Part shown: in pieces, positions 63,601 to 64,000 of the stretch
How positions within the stretch are numbered: position 1 is the stretch's first letter
Layout of the letters: each line of letters opens with the position of its first letter
Origin: Cercis canadensis
Lineage: Eukaryota; Streptophyta; Magnoliopsida; Fabales; Fabaceae
DNA: 64,000 nucleotides
NCBI GenBank assembly: GCA_003255065.1
Contig: QAOA01007971.1
Coordinates: forward strand, 720,053-784,052
Direction of reading: 5' to 3'
Program-made: the position numbers and the translations under genes
Notes under the pieces: model-generated
Told to the model about the DNA's origin: nothing
What the model saw: only the letters and a program-made list of their open reading frames with translations
Database searches by the model: none

Positions 63601-64000
63601 CAATTGAGTCTAGAGTCCTTATCTAATTTTGTATATACACATGAAAAAATCTCAATTTTTTTTACACTTTGAACCGATACCCATCATATAAAATGACTAT
63701 TGTAAATTTGACCTAATTTTTTTTAATTGAGTATAGAGTCCTTATCTAATTTTGTATATACACATGAAAAAATCTCAATTTTTTTTACACTTTGCACCAA
63801 TACCCATCATATAAAATGAGTATTGTAAATCTAACCTAATTTTTTTCAATTGAGTCTAGAGTCCTTATCTAATTTTGTATATAGACATGAAAAAATCTCA
63901 ATTTTTTTTTTACACTTTGCACCAATACCCATCATATAAAATGACTATTGTAAATTTGACCTAATTTTTTTTAATTGAGTATAGAGTCCTTATCTAATTT
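63601..64000. repeat. Tandem array of about 123-bp units, continuing beyond the window
   Basis: Units start at 63601, 63724, 63847 and 63972 (period 123 to 125). Units one and three begin CAATTGAGTCTAGAG and share ATGACTATTGTAAATTTGAC. Units two and four begin TAATTGAGTATAGAG, and unit two has ATGAGTATTGTAAATCTAAC. This suggests a dimeric higher-order period of about 247. The second half of each unit (ACACTTTGCACCAATACCCA ... GTATTGTAAA) resembles the arms of the hairpin element at 3287-3475. Confidence 0.85.

Noticed and set aside
1-64000. CRISPR arrays, tRNA and rRNA genes, organelle DNA insertions
   Set aside because: Looked for repeats with regular spacers, cloverleaf-type sequences and recognisable plastid or mitochondrial genes; none could be supported.

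Overview
The window is nuclear DNA from a eudicot plant. It is AT-rich, the genes have many short introns, and every gene I recognise is a standard land-plant family. It looks like a draft assembly of a heterozygous individual. Twelve single N characters mark contig joins, and at seven of them the sequence just left of the N is repeated almost identically just right of it (25 to 299 bases, 0 to about 4 percent different). Those look like allelic contig ends that were abutted instead of merged. About 1.1 kb of the window is therefore probably artefactual duplication, including a false half-exon in one sugar transporter and another in the acyl-CoA synthetase.

Layout. 1-6.9 kb: intergenic, with a patchwork of broken gene pieces (Cys-rich piece, AlaX-type tRNA-editing piece, PPR piece), a 189-bp hairpin element and a large foldback element. 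7.07-9.76 kb and 15.11-19.22 kb, plus strand: a tandem pair of STP13-type monosaccharide/H+ symporters with the same five-exon structure, separated by 5.3 kb holding another foldback element. 20.4-21.0 kb: a 580-bp TIR element. 22.44-24.34 kb, plus: a GPI-anchored phytocyanin. 25.75-34.02 kb, minus: a complete 23-exon CLC-d type anion/proton exchanger. 36.46-46.08 kb, minus: a peroxisomal long-chain acyl-CoA synthetase (LACS6 type) whose first exon I cannot find. 48.9-49.3 kb: a Mutator-like MITE with intact target-site duplication. 49.85-56.53 kb, plus: a cyclin T-like gene. 57.1-61.0 kb: decayed hAT transposon. 63.6-64.0 kb: start of a tandem array that runs off the window.

The genes have no operon-like relation. 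Shared themes are sugar uptake across the plasma membrane (two STPs), endomembrane anion/proton exchange (CLC-d), activation of fatty acids for peroxisomal beta-oxidation (LACS), apoplastic copper protein (phytocyanin) and transcription elongation (cyclin T). I found no CRISPR array, rRNA, tRNA or undescribed multigene system. The most unusual observations are two consecutive GC-AG introns in the LACS gene, a repeat family present as a hairpin, as a solo arm and as a tandem array, a composite of captured gene fragments, and the haplotype-overlap assembly artefacts. Exon boundaries were placed by eye from splice consensus and reading-frame continuity; family assignments rest on remembered homologues, not on a search.
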